Shown here piece after piece: positions 45,716-54,447 of a stretch of 64,000 nucleotides of DNA. A program made the position numbers and the translations under genes. Under the pieces are notes generated by a model, which was given only the letters and a program-made list of their open reading frames with translations, did not search any database and was not told where the DNA came from. The DNA is from Phaeotremella fagi (lineage: Eukaryota; Basidiomycota; Tremellomycetes; Tremellales; Phaeotremellaceae). Each line of letters begins with the position of its first letter. Position 1 is the first letter of the stretch. The stretch lies in NCBI GenBank assembly GCA_001599715.1, contig BCHU01000003.1, positions 310,001-374,000 on the forward strand, read 5' to 3'.

Positions 45716-48634
45716 ATGTTTTGTAATACCCATTCTTTACTCTCATCCACATCCCCATCATCCTCTCCTTCTAATCGCTTATTCTTCATCCCTGTTTGTA
45801 TTTTGGAAAGCCCCAAAACAAGCTGTCAAGCATTACTTGACAGTGGTGCTTCCCATAATTTTATTAATAAACAATTTTTAGCTTCTATACCCAACCTGAA
45901 ACCTCAACTACGTACCCGACCGGGGGCTATAACATTCGGTGATGGTAATACCAAAGCCGGTCTTATAACTCACGATGTCGACCTGCGATTAGTTTTTGGT
46001 GAAGGTTTTGCACCTTATACCGGTACCTTCTCAGTAATTGACACTGGGGTTAGTGATATTATATTAGGCTTACCTTTCTTTCGAACGGTTAAACCGTTGA
46101 TCGATTGGTCTGGCCTAACGATATCACCACCACCAGATGAAAAGAAAACAAAAGAGGGAGATGAACGTTTTCACTTACGAATCATTGAGGAGTCCATTGA
46201 AACTCTACTAGCCGATGAGGAGTTTTGGGTTAACGGTCACATTTTATCTATATCTGAAGCTTCGGGTACCCCCCTGTCAGTAGAAGATATAGTCCCCACG
46301 GCCTATCACGATTATTTGGACGTATTCGATAGGAAAGCTGCGGATACCCTTCCGCCGCATAGGTCTTATGATCACCGGATACCCCTAATCGATAATCAAC
46401 AACCTTCTCATGGCCCGATTTACCCGCTGTCACCAGCTGAATCGGAGGCTTTGAGAACCTACCTTGATGAAAACTTAGCAAAAGGTTTCATTGTACCCTC
46501 ACACAGCCCTGCAGCTTCTCCAATCCTATTTGTTAAAAAGAAGGATGGAACTTTGCGGCTATGTGTGGACTACAGGAAGCTCAACGCTATTACAGTAAAA
46601 AATAGGTACCCCTTACCGCTTATAAACGACCTGTTGGATCGACTACGGTACGCGAAGATCTTCACTCAACTCGATCTTCGTGGAGCGTACAATCTCCTCC
46701 GGGTAGCTCAAGGCGAAGAATGGAAAACAGCGTTTAAAACGAGGTTTGGCCATTATGAGTATAAAGTTATGCCTTTTGGGCTAACGAATGCTCCTGCTTC
46801 ATTTCAGCAGTTAATGAATGAATTGTTTAGCGACTTAGTCGACGTATACGTGATTGTATACCTCGATGACATCCTCATCTTCTCTAAGAACAAAGAAGAC
46901 CACATCGAACATGTTCGTGAGGTTCTACGAAGACTCAGAAAACGGGGACTGTACGCGAAGCACGAGAAGTGTAGATTCAACGTCGACACTGTGGATTTCC
47001 TTGGATTCCGAGTTTCACCCAATGGCGTTACTATGGATCCAAGTAAAGTTGCAGCTGTCAAAGATTGGCCTACACCAACAACTGTAAAGGAGACCCAATC
47101 CTTCTTAGGCTTTGCGAACTTTTACAGGAGGTTCATTAAAGAGTTCGGCCGATTAGCTCGACCGTTACACCAGTTGACGAAGAAGGATGTACCCTTCCTG
47201 TGGAGCGAGGACTGTACCCGCAGTCTGGAAGCTTTGAAAGAAGCGGTTACTACAGCCCCTGTCCTTCGTCATTTCAACCCAGCTCTTGAATGCATCGTAG
47301 AGACGGATGCTTCGGATTTCGCTCTTGGTGCTATACTCTCTCAAAAAGAGGATGGCGTCTTGAGGCCTGTTGCTTTCATCTCTCGAACTATGAAAGATGC
47401 GGAATTGAACTACCCGGTGCACGACAAGGAATTGTTGGCTATCGTGTACGCTCTCCGAGAATGGAGACATTACCTCGAGGGCGTACACCTAGTAATCGAA
47501 GTCCTTTCGGATCATCGTAGTTTGGAATATTTCTTGACGTCCAAGCAATTGAACAGACGTCAAGCTCGTTGGTCTGAATTATTAGCCGAATTCAATTTCA
47601 GGATAGTTTTCATCACCCTCAAATCACTCTCTTTGGTCAATTCAGACGTTCACGAAATGGTTGCTCCAATTATTTTTCGTGGTATCGATCTCAAATCCCC
47701 AATCATCTGGAACGAAGTGCTTGGTAACATGTTTGGTGCAGAGAGAGACCGTCGAGAAAAGATTTGGAATTACGTTCGACGACTTAAACTCAGTTGTCTT
47801 CCCGAGGATTATTCATTCCATCTTTGTGTCACTAAATCAGACTGTATTTTTCGGAATGCCGACACTATTATTTTTGATCCTGTGCTCCTCACACTTGCCC
47901 ATGATATCGTATATGGAGATCGCTCAAAACAAAAAGATGAAACATACGATTTTCTCTCAAACTTTTGTGGCTACTTAAGCAAGTTAATCGACCCCAAACG
48001 AATAGTAATATCTTCAAGATCAGAGCCGCATCATGTCAAATATTCGATCCATCCCAAAGGTGTACGGGATACATACGATATCTTCTTAGACTTGAGGATA
48101 ATTTGGGGGGGAATTGAAACTTTAGAGTGGCATGGAGCTAATCGTCACCATTGGATTCCTAGCATTCGTAATGCTCATCATATTATCCACTATCTTCCCG
48201 CTATCAAGCCCAATTTATATCATGCTTTCATCATGAACAACATGAATAAAACTTGGATACATAATCGGCGATTCAAAGCCAGCATCTTTGGTACTTGTGC
48301 TGTAGATGATGAGAAACGATGGTCAACTTCATCTCAAGATGCAATGGCTCGAGAGCATAAACGAATGAAAAAGTTTCAGACTCAGGTATCTCGTTTCGCT
48401 TGGTTCGATGAATCCACTTGCAAGATCAAAAGTAGCTTCGAGGTCGACGAGGGAGATTGCGATTGCTTCAAATTACGTCCTTGGTATATTGACCCTGATC
48501 ACGATCGTATTGGTCCATCAAAATATGAGGGTCTTGAATTTGTTAGGTATCTTTTCGATGATTGGGTTGAGTATGAGGAGAAGGAAAATATCTGTGATGG
48601 AAATGAAGATATTAAAACGGGTGATTCAAGGTAA
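45716..48634 (+). CDS. pol: Retrotransposon Pol fused in frame to F-box-like family B copy 8
   Basis: One frame of 972 codons from ATG 45716; it is also open upstream to the frameshift site, so Pol is likely made as Gag-Pol. Protease motif LLDSGASHNF is near residue 42. Reverse transcriptase has LCVDYRKLNAITVKNRYPLP, FTQLDLRGAYN, MPFGLTNAPASFQ and the catalytic YLDD at residues 382-385. RNase H runs from ETDASDFALGAIL (Asp near 531) through HDKELLAIVYALREWRHYLEG to SDHRSLEYFL. At residue 633 (base 47612) the sequence changes to family B: ITLKSLSLVNSDVHEMVAPI, IWNYVRRLKLSCLP, LEWHGANRH, NAHHIIHYLPA and a DCDCFKL C-terminus, TAA at 48632-48634. Integrase is absent. Whether a fusion protein is ever made is unknown. 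Confidence 0.85.
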   Translation: MFCNTHSLLSSTSPSSSPSNRLFFIPVCILESPKTSCQALLDSGASHNFINKQFLASIPNLKPQLRTRPGAITFGDGNTKAGLITHDVDLRLVFGEGFAPYTGTFSVIDTGVSDIILGLPFFRTVKPLIDWSGLTISPPPDEKKTKEGDERFHLRIIEESIETLLADEEFWVNGHILSISEASGTPLSVEDIVPTAYHDYLDVFDRKAADTLPPHRSYDHRIPLIDNQQPSHGPIYPLSPAESEALRTYLDENLAKGFIVPSHSPAASPILFVKKKDGTLRLCVDYRKLNAITVKNRYPLPLINDLLDRLRYAKIFTQLDLRGAYNLLRVAQGEEWKTAFKTRFGHYEYKVMPFGLTNAPASFQQLMNELFSDLVDVYVIVYLDDILIFSKNKEDHIEHVREVLRRLRKRGLYAKHEKCRFNVDTVDFLGFRVSPNGVTMDPSKVAAVKDWPTPTTVKETQSFLGFANFYRRFIKEFGRLARPLHQLTKKDVPFLWSEDCTRSLEALKEAVTTAPVLRHFNPALECIVETDASDFALGAILSQKEDGVLRPVAFISRTMKDAELNYPVHDKELLAIVYALREWRHYLEGVHLVIEVLSDHRSLEYFLTSKQLNRRQARWSELLAEFNFRIVFITLKSLSLVNSDVHEMVAPIIFRGIDLKSPIIWNEVLGNMFGAERDRREKIWNYVRRLKLSCLPEDYSFHLCVTKSDCIFRNADTIIFDPVLLTLAHDIVYGDRSKQKDETYDFLSNFCGYLSKLIDPKRIVISSRSEPHHVKYSIHPKGVRDTYDIFLDLRIIWGGIETLEWHGANRHHWIPSIRNAHHIIHYLPAIKPNLYHAFIMNNMNKTWIHNRRFKASIFGTCAVDDEKRWSTSSQDAMAREHKRMKKFQTQVSRFAWFDESTCKIKSSFEVDEGDCDCFKLRPWYIDPDHDRIGPSKYEGLEFVRYLFDDWVEYEEKENICDGNEDIKTGDSR
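47612..48634 (+). pseudogene. F-box-like protein, family B copy 8, 3' fragment
   Basis: About 340 codons continuing the gene begun at 43210, lacking only its first 35 or so residues and a few bases at the junction. All family blocks after the F-box-like N-terminus are intact and no stop interrupts them. It now lies in the same frame as the retrotransposon RNase H. It is most similar to copy 7 at 41623. Confidence 0.8.
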
Positions 48635-49070
48635 ATAACCAATCTGTTCATTGAGAGTCAACTAAAAGCATCAGCGGTGTACGTGAGATGAGCAAAAGCA
48701 GGTTACGATGTGATGAATAAACGTCATGCGGGAGAAGAGATACATAGTCCGAAGGGTAATACGTCGCCCTAATCGTGAGATGTTATGCGGAGATTAGACA
48801 GAACCTGGGGAGCAATAGCTTTGATCTAGCGTTGTAATCATGTTTATCAATATCAATTTCTTGTTGTGATGAGTCTCTGCGTTCGTCTAAGGTGAATGTG
48901 TGTTACAGTCTCAAAAACGGTGCATATGGCAGCGGTCTGAAATGATTCTCAGCAAGTGACTGCCACTCCTTGATGTCAGGCACACTTTCCCAACGTCCAG
49001 CACTCAATCCCAATTTCAGACTTGATTTCAACTTCCCCTCATCCCTACAGCCAGTGACTAGTAAATAACA
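48635..49070. other. Intergenic
   Basis: 436 bases with the 3' end of the fusion gene and the promoter of the small gene at 49071. No gene is seen. Confidence 0.4.
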
Positions 49071-49292
49071 ATGCCAGCAACAGACGGTTTGGGTCAGTCA
49101 AATAGGTACCAAGGTGCTCAGCCAAGGCAAACTGACCAAATCTCAGCTCCACCATTATCACCAGCCGAACGAGAAGTTGTCAAGACTTACGGAGGATGGA
49201 CAGCTTTCATGCAAGCTTACGGATTGAAGGCTCATGATTTCGATGATATTAAAGAAGCTAAGGCTATTGTTCAAGGATTGGCAAAGCAATAG
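49071..49292 (+). CDS. Small conserved-looking protein of 73 residues
   Basis: ATG 49071, single exon, stop TAG at 49290-49292. An N-terminal Gln/Ser/Pro-rich half is followed by a compact block LSPAEREVVKTYGGWTAFMQAYGLKAHDFDD (shown here to position only: residues 29-59; key landmarks YGGWTAFMQAYG). The block then ends in a short helix, EAKAIVQGLAKQ. The aromatic GGWTxFM motif is the kind seen in a small uncharacterised fungal protein, but I cannot name it. Codon use and lack of repeats make it look like a real gene among accessory sequence. Confidence 0.6.
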   Translation: MPATDGLGQSNRYQGAQPRQTDQISAPPLSPAEREVVKTYGGWTAFMQAYGLKAHDFDDIKEAKAIVQGLAKQ

Positions 49293-49471
49293 TTAGGATG
49301 GGTACAATGTGTCTACTGTTGCAACACGATGCATCGTACACCACTCCTTCATCCCAACAGCTGTGTGGTTTCGCCGGGCACATGCGTAAAGGGACCAAGT
49401 CATTTCCCTCAGAACATGGTACAGCGAGGTTATAATGTCATACGGCCTACCAAGAATCTTGAGAATCCACT

Positions 49472-50198
49472 TTATATATCTTTAGGAGCAGGTGCAGCCT
49501 GTGAATCCTGTTCAAGAAGCTTTTCCACTTCCGCACCTCTTTTGCGTCGTTCTTCGATAGTAGGTTCATTCTCCCTTGGCGCTGACCAACCAAGACCTAT
49601 AATTGAAAAGGTTCAGTACATCAGGATAGAACTGAGAGGGAATGTATACCTAGGACTGGGTACTGTAATTGAACTGTCTCATCTTTTATGGGTAAACTGT
49701 CTAGATATAGCGGCCACGGTTTACCCATCCAAGCATTTCGGACTTCGTGATCCGCACGTTGTTCACGAGAGAGTGGATGTATCAGAACACTGTTTATCAG
49801 ATCAAATAATATTATCAACATACCTCAGATCTCCTCTGTTTTTACCCAAATAGAAGAAAACGTCAGAGAACGATGTATCAGGAACCCAACCTTTCAATCA
49901 GCTCTCATCTCTCCCATAACCCACTTTCATAGGATCCAGCAGGATGAGGTCCCATTGGATACTCATTAACCCTAAACAGTGGTACAGCAACAAACGCACC
50001 TAACATCAGTTAGTCAATCTTCAGAAACTTAAACGCACCATCACGTCTTAACCTCAAAACCGCATCTCGAAGTGCTAAAGCGGCTGCTTTCTCTTTCGCT
50101 GATTGAAGAAGGAAATAGATATGGAAATGCCATTCTCAAACTTTTTCTTCTACGACTGTAGCAAGATCTGTCTCTGGAGCCTGTGAGATATGTGTCAT
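49472..50198 (-). pseudogene. DOPA 4,5-dioxygenase-like gene with in-frame stop
   Basis: Ring-cleaving extradiol dioxygenase-like protein of the DOPA-dioxygenase family, found in fungi and many bacteria. Exons rebuilt on the minus strand: ATG 50198 (MTHISQAPETDLATVVEE), then WHFHIYFLLQSAKEKAAALALRDAVLRLRRDG (about 50132-50037; key metal-site motif HxH in WHFHIYF), AFVAVPLFRVNEYPMGPHP and SYE, WVPDTSFSDVFFYLGKNRGDL, VLIHPLSREQRADHE with WMGKPWPLYLDSLP, and LGWSAPRENEP. It ends at TAA 49472-49474. A TGA at 50136-50138 interrupts the frame just before WHFH, where a CGA would be expected. All later motifs are intact, so the loss is recent or a sequencing error. One intron (about 34 nt, GTGGGT donor) is unusually short. 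Confidence 0.72.
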
Positions 50199-50849
50199 TC
50201 TTGCTTTATGTACGGTATGGATGAGAGTGTTGTTATCAAACAGTTTGAACTGTGATTTCTGTAGACTATTTTTGGTGCTATTATTGCGTCAGTTCGGAGA
50301 TCGCCTGGCTGTTACTCCATGGGGTCGGGAATGCTTAATTCTACTGTGATCCTGGTATGAATATCGTTAGATTGACGTTTATTTTCTCTCTATAGCTTTT
50401 ATACTATTTATGACAGCGTGATTGGACAGAGCTATGTATATCGGACTTAGCAACGGTCTCTCCTATACGAAAGGTTTTCTTTGCGAAACCGAGTATCACA
50501 GGTGGTACCATTATATAAGCACACTCTGTTCGGGGATTCAGATACTCAGAAAACTCAGATCCAGGAATGAATATGAAAGGACTGATAACTTGCACTTACC
50601 CACGACTTCTCATCTCCTTTGACTGTGATTGATTGGATCGGATTTTACTTCCTTTGATCATTTTTTTTTGAACACACATCAATCACAAATTTCCTCCAAC
50701 ACAATCCAAATCTGTAAGACTTGATAATAAAATTATTTTGGACATCAACTTCTCACAAACTTCTCGCAATCCCAAACGAAGTAGGAGTACGCTAGAGGGA
50801 TAGAAGTTTAAAAGATCAGGAAGTGAACTCGCCGGATACATATCCACGA
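50199..50849. other. Divergent intergenic
   Basis: 651 bases between the DOPA-dioxygenase-like gene and family B copy 9. Minor ORFs here show no recognisable motif. A T-run lies at about 50662-50669. Confidence 0.4.
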
Positions 50850-51287
50850 ATGACATCAAGACCGACATTCCCAATAGACCTCTTACCTCTCTTGGTTTCA
50901 TTCTTACCCGACTCCCTACAAACGCTAAAATCCCTCTCCCTAGTCAATAGAGACTATAATCAGATACTCCTTCCAACCATCCACAAAACGATAACACTAA
51001 ACCGAGAAACATGGGAGCATCTATTCCTATCCCTAAAAAACCCCTTATCTAAAAGGTTATGGAAACATGTACGAACGATCAAGATCACTCAAACACCCAA
51101 GAACAATTTATATCCGATCTTACCACACGATCTATCTGTGGTCTTCGAGAATACTTTAGAGATCGTTTTTGATCCTCTGGTATTCGAATACTTGACGGAA
51201 TGGGCTCCGGCTAGTGATAACTTGGGGAGATTTTTACCGAGATTGATCGATGTTTCGAAAGTAGCTATCGTGCTGGGAAAAAGTTGA
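50850..51287 (+). pseudogene. F-box-like protein, family B copy 9, C-terminally truncated
   Basis: ATG 50850 opens TFPIDLLPLLVSFLP and LKSLSLVNRDYNQILLP, then LWKHVRTIKI and an EIVFDPLVFEYL block. The frame ends at TGA 51285-51287 after LPRLIDVSKVAIVLGKS, 145 residues, where relatives continue for about 200 more. The WHG, GAHH and cysteine blocks are missing and I do not find them downstream before copy 10. It could be a dead fragment or a shortened protein with only the F-box-like half. Confidence 0.6.
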
Positions 51288-51598
51288 TGGAACGAATGAG
51301 GAGAGATTCGTTGGGTGGGATCTTGAGGTGGGACTTTTGATAATTGTCATGGTTGTTCATTAGTGTGTTTGTAGTCATGAAACACTGCTGAGTACATATT
51401 GAAAAAGTGAGAGAAGAGTGCACTTACGTTTTCCCTTGTGGCTCCGCCATTTATACTGTACTGCACTCACTGCTTTGTTGTCGAATCCTTTGTCATGCCT
51501 TCTATCTGTACAATGATATATTCATCACGTAATGTCACTCTTTATTCTGTGACAGTAAAGCATCTCTCTTCATCACCAGAGTGGCAAAAGACACCTCC
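51288..51598. other. Intergenic, one heptamer
   Basis: 311 bases with TACTGTA at 51454. No gene is seen; no remnant of the lost half of copy 9 that I can recognise. Confidence 0.4.
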
Positions 51599-52747
51599 AT
51601 GTCAGAGGTAGGTTACAAAACGGCCTCTCACCAAGATATTTCGATCTTACGGACTCGACCAATATCAAATCAGGCCCTTCCAATGGCCAATCTAGAATCA
51701 ACAGATAATCGACTTCAGCCTATACCACATCCATCTTGTAGTCAATATAGAACTCCGATATCCCAAGTATCCCTCGGCAACACCCTCAAAATCCCCAGAA
51801 AACAAGCTAGTCCATTTCCGGTCGAGCTGATCCCCCTGGTAATCTCATTTTTATCGCAACACCGAAATCAATCTCTTCCAACCTTGAAAAGCTTATCGTT
51901 AGTTTCAAGTCAAGCTCGCTATTACACTTTACCATTCTTGTTCACTCATCTACGTCTATCCTCAGAGAATTGGTTTGAAGTTCTAGGGAATCAAGATGAG
52001 GATTCTACCATAGAGCCCAAAGATTTTATCCGATATTCCAAGTCGTTGACAATTGGGGCAGTTCCCGTTGGCAAGAAATTCCCAAGTCTCCCAGAGATTT
52101 CATCAGTTATCTTCAAAGAGGTCAAAACAATCAAACTTGATATGGAACTAGTGGAGTATCTTCAGAAAACACCACAAGCGTTATTCGACCTGTGTGACAT
52201 ACTTCCGAAATTACTTCAACCAACAGAAATGGTGATCAAGAGTAGAAACAAAAGTTCACTTGATTCCATCATCAACACTCCATCAAGAAATCTCTACTCT
52301 CCAGAGATGAAACACGAAAAATCAAGATGTAGGACTGTACCAATGGTCCTCAATCGCATCCTATACAAAACAGAATGGAAGATCCAAAATTTCATTTATC
52401 ACGGTTTCATTCACAACCACGATGAGAATTTCTCAATCAACGGAGCGAAGAATGTCGTCCACTTCATTCCTTCACGATTTGGAGCTTCTAAACTTAGCAC
52501 AATGAATATCGGAGTTTGGTTTAAATGGATGGAGGAGAATACGACGTGGGAATTTGTTGGTCATGCTAGTAGAAGAGATCCGCGGTTCAGGATAGTTTTC
52601 ACTGGAGAAGAGGAGAGAGAGAAACTCGAGCTTGAGAGGTTTGCTTTCGATTGGGCGACGGGGGTCAAAGATAAAAGCTTGATTGATCGTGTTTCTTTTT
52701 CTTCTGGTTTTACCGTTGATGATGAGGGGTGTAATTGCTATCCATGA
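51599..52747 (+). CDS. F-box-like protein, family B copy 10
   Basis: About 382 residues from ATG 51599 (MSEVGYKTASHQD). A roughly 70-residue variable N-part precedes SPFPVELIPLVISFLSQH and LKSLSLVSSQARYYTLPFLF. The LEWHG position reads NFIYHGFIHN, and SINGAKNVVHFIP takes the GAHHxxHYL place. The C-terminus is GCNCYP and ends there. The copy at 53042 shares the YHGF and SIN-A-NV-H variants, so copies 10 and 11 (with 9) form a subgroup of their own at the right end of the cluster. Confidence 0.68.
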   Translation: MSEVGYKTASHQDISILRTRPISNQALPMANLESTDNRLQPIPHPSCSQYRTPISQVSLGNTLKIPRKQASPFPVELIPLVISFLSQHRNQSLPTLKSLSLVSSQARYYTLPFLFTHLRLSSENWFEVLGNQDEDSTIEPKDFIRYSKSLTIGAVPVGKKFPSLPEISSVIFKEVKTIKLDMELVEYLQKTPQALFDLCDILPKLLQPTEMVIKSRNKSSLDSIINTPSRNLYSPEMKHEKSRCRTVPMVLNRILYKTEWKIQNFIYHGFIHNHDENFSINGAKNVVHFIPSRFGASKLSTMNIGVWFKWMEENTTWEFVGHASRRDPRFRIVFTGEEEREKLELERFAFDWATGVKDKSLIDRVSFSSGFTVDDEGCNCYP

Positions 52748-53041
52748 GATTGAATCCTTACTTTATTTAGAATTGTTATTGGAGGATTAAGTAGGGAGAT
52801 CTAAAATTCTCTCTCGATTCTTTCGCCAGTTATGTAGTCATGTAGTAAGCAGCAGAGCTCGAATAAGTTAAACTAGGAAACTCATTTCTCCTTTGATTGG
52901 GGGATCCTTCCAAATAGAGATCCTTTGAAGACTGAATAAAATGTGTTTCCAAGTTTCTGCATAGGCTCTTCAAGAACCACTTTCAGCACGCTCAATTGAT
53001 AACCTTCAACTCAAATCATTCGTCTCCTTGCAATAATTACA

Positions 53042-54226
53042 ATGAAGGCTAGTAGTATTCAAAAACAGACAGTAAACGATGATCCCATGATGGATCTCAT
53101 AGCTTCAATCCCAGAAATGACCATGCAAGACACCCAACTCCCCTCTGAAATACCAGTAACCCCATCCAAAATGAATAGCCGAAAACCTATTGAACGAAAA
53201 TCCCCATCGAAAAGACCATTCCCATCAGATCTTATCGAACTAGTCATCTCGTTCTTACCCAAAGAAACGCGTCAAAGTTCAATAAAGAATTTATCCCAGC
53301 TTTCAAAAGAAATTCGTCAAATCACCCTACCATTTCTATTTGAAACTTTCAAACTTGATAAAAACTGGTTCGAAATTTTAAACGATTACACTGATTATTC
53401 GGAATTGAGGAATATCGTCAAGTATGTTCAAATACTAGTAATAGATTCTATACCTCTAGACGATGTTTTTCCAACGTTCCAAAACGAAACATTTATCTTC
53501 AATAAAGGATCTGAGATAGTTTTCAACCCGGATTTACTTGAACGATTGACGAAAAGACCATTAGCTAGAGAGAGGATATACGAACTCCTTCCTAGACTTA
53601 TCAATCCTACTACTATAACCATCAAAAGACGTTCATCGGAATCACAAAAACATCTTGTTGAGAATACGAGATCAGCGAAGGAATCAGCTGGACGATTGAA
53701 TTATCAAAGATTCTATCCAACAGTGCCTAAAATTTTAGATGAATTGTTAGCTAGGAATGATTGGGAAATCCACAAATTCGTTTATCACGGTTTCACCTCG
53801 ATCTTCGATGAAAGATATTCAATCAATCAAGCACACAACGTTATTCATGTTATGCCCTTACCGAGAAAGATGTTGACTCAGAGATTAACTTCTACTTTAG
53901 GTTGGAATGAATATAAGAATATGGTTGAAGATGTTGAGAAGACGAAATGGACTTTTGTAGGTTTAGGAACTTGTTTAGAAACGCGTTGGGAAAATCCACG
54001 GGAGTCTGAAAAGAGATTGGAAGATGGTATCAACGTTGCTGCTCACAGTTCTTTGGAGGAAATCAAATGTTTTGGTGCCCGATCGAGTAGTGGTTCTTCC
54101 CCGAGATCTCAACCTCCGCCACCAACTAATGTTGAATTTTTAAACAGTTTTTCGGTTGATTGCGATTGTTATTCAAAACCCGTTGAGAAGCAGGTGGATC
54201 GACAGAAAATGCTTTGGGGGAAATGA
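53042..54226 (+). CDS. F-box-like protein, family B copy 11
   Basis: 394 residues from ATG 53042. A 55-residue N-tail is followed by KRPFPSDLIELVISFLPKE and IKNLSQLSKEIRQITLPFLF. The middle has KFVYHGFTSIFDERYSINQA with HNVIHVMPLP (YHGF at the WHG position), as in copy 10. The C-terminus has VDCDCYSKP and a short tail ending at TGA 54224-54226. Together with copies 9 and 10 it forms the right-hand subgroup. No introns or damage. Confidence 0.68.
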   Translation: MKASSIQKQTVNDDPMMDLIASIPEMTMQDTQLPSEIPVTPSKMNSRKPIERKSPSKRPFPSDLIELVISFLPKETRQSSIKNLSQLSKEIRQITLPFLFETFKLDKNWFEILNDYTDYSELRNIVKYVQILVIDSIPLDDVFPTFQNETFIFNKGSEIVFNPDLLERLTKRPLARERIYELLPRLINPTTITIKRRSSESQKHLVENTRSAKESAGRLNYQRFYPTVPKILDELLARNDWEIHKFVYHGFTSIFDERYSINQAHNVIHVMPLPRKMLTQRLTSTLGWNEYKNMVEDVEKTKWTFVGLGTCLETRWENPRESEKRLEDGINVAAHSSLEEIKCFGARSSSGSSPRSQPPPPTNVEFLNSFSVDCDCYSKPVEKQVDRQKMLWGK

Positions 54227-54364
54227 TTTGGGACGGGGATGATTACCAACATTTCTTTTTCTTTTGATACCAAAATGTATCTTGTCTTTTTCATTTCATT
54301 GAAATGGATTTTCATACTGATGCGATAATCGTTCGAAAATGACTGGAGGTTTGAAGTTCCACAA

Positions 54365-54393
54365 TAATGTAATGCAATGTAATGCAATGTAAT
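54365..54393. repeat. 10-bp tandem repeat (taatgcaatg)
   Basis: Close to three copies of a 10-base unit between the convergent copy 11 and LHS1 genes. No function seen. Confidence 0.7.
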
Positions 54394-54447
54394 ACTTCGT
54401 CTAAATAACTCAGATAAAATCCAGTTCCAAATCCAAATTTCCCCACT

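Larger units (their letters stand above)
43316..47611 (+). mobile_element. Ty3/gypsy-type LTR retrotransposon, 3'-truncated
   Basis: The left end begins TGTCATAG at 43316, right after host sequence ATCAC, with about 300 bases of LTR/leader before gag. Internal order is gag (43621), CCHC zinc knuckle, aspartic protease, reverse transcriptase and RNase H, typical of Metaviridae. The right end stops inside RNase H at about 47611; there is no integrase, no 3' LTR and no polypurine tract. ATCAC occurs on both sides (43311-43315 and 47612-47616); this may be a target-site duplication, microhomology used in a deletion, or chance. Because there is no second LTR, I cannot mark the LTR/leader border. 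A 505-base gap sits in gag. Confidence 0.85.

Noticed and set aside
49621..49853. Separate genes on either strand at 49.3-49.85 kb
   Set aside because: The minus strand reads the last DOPA-dioxygenase exons with splice sites; the plus ORF is its antisense.
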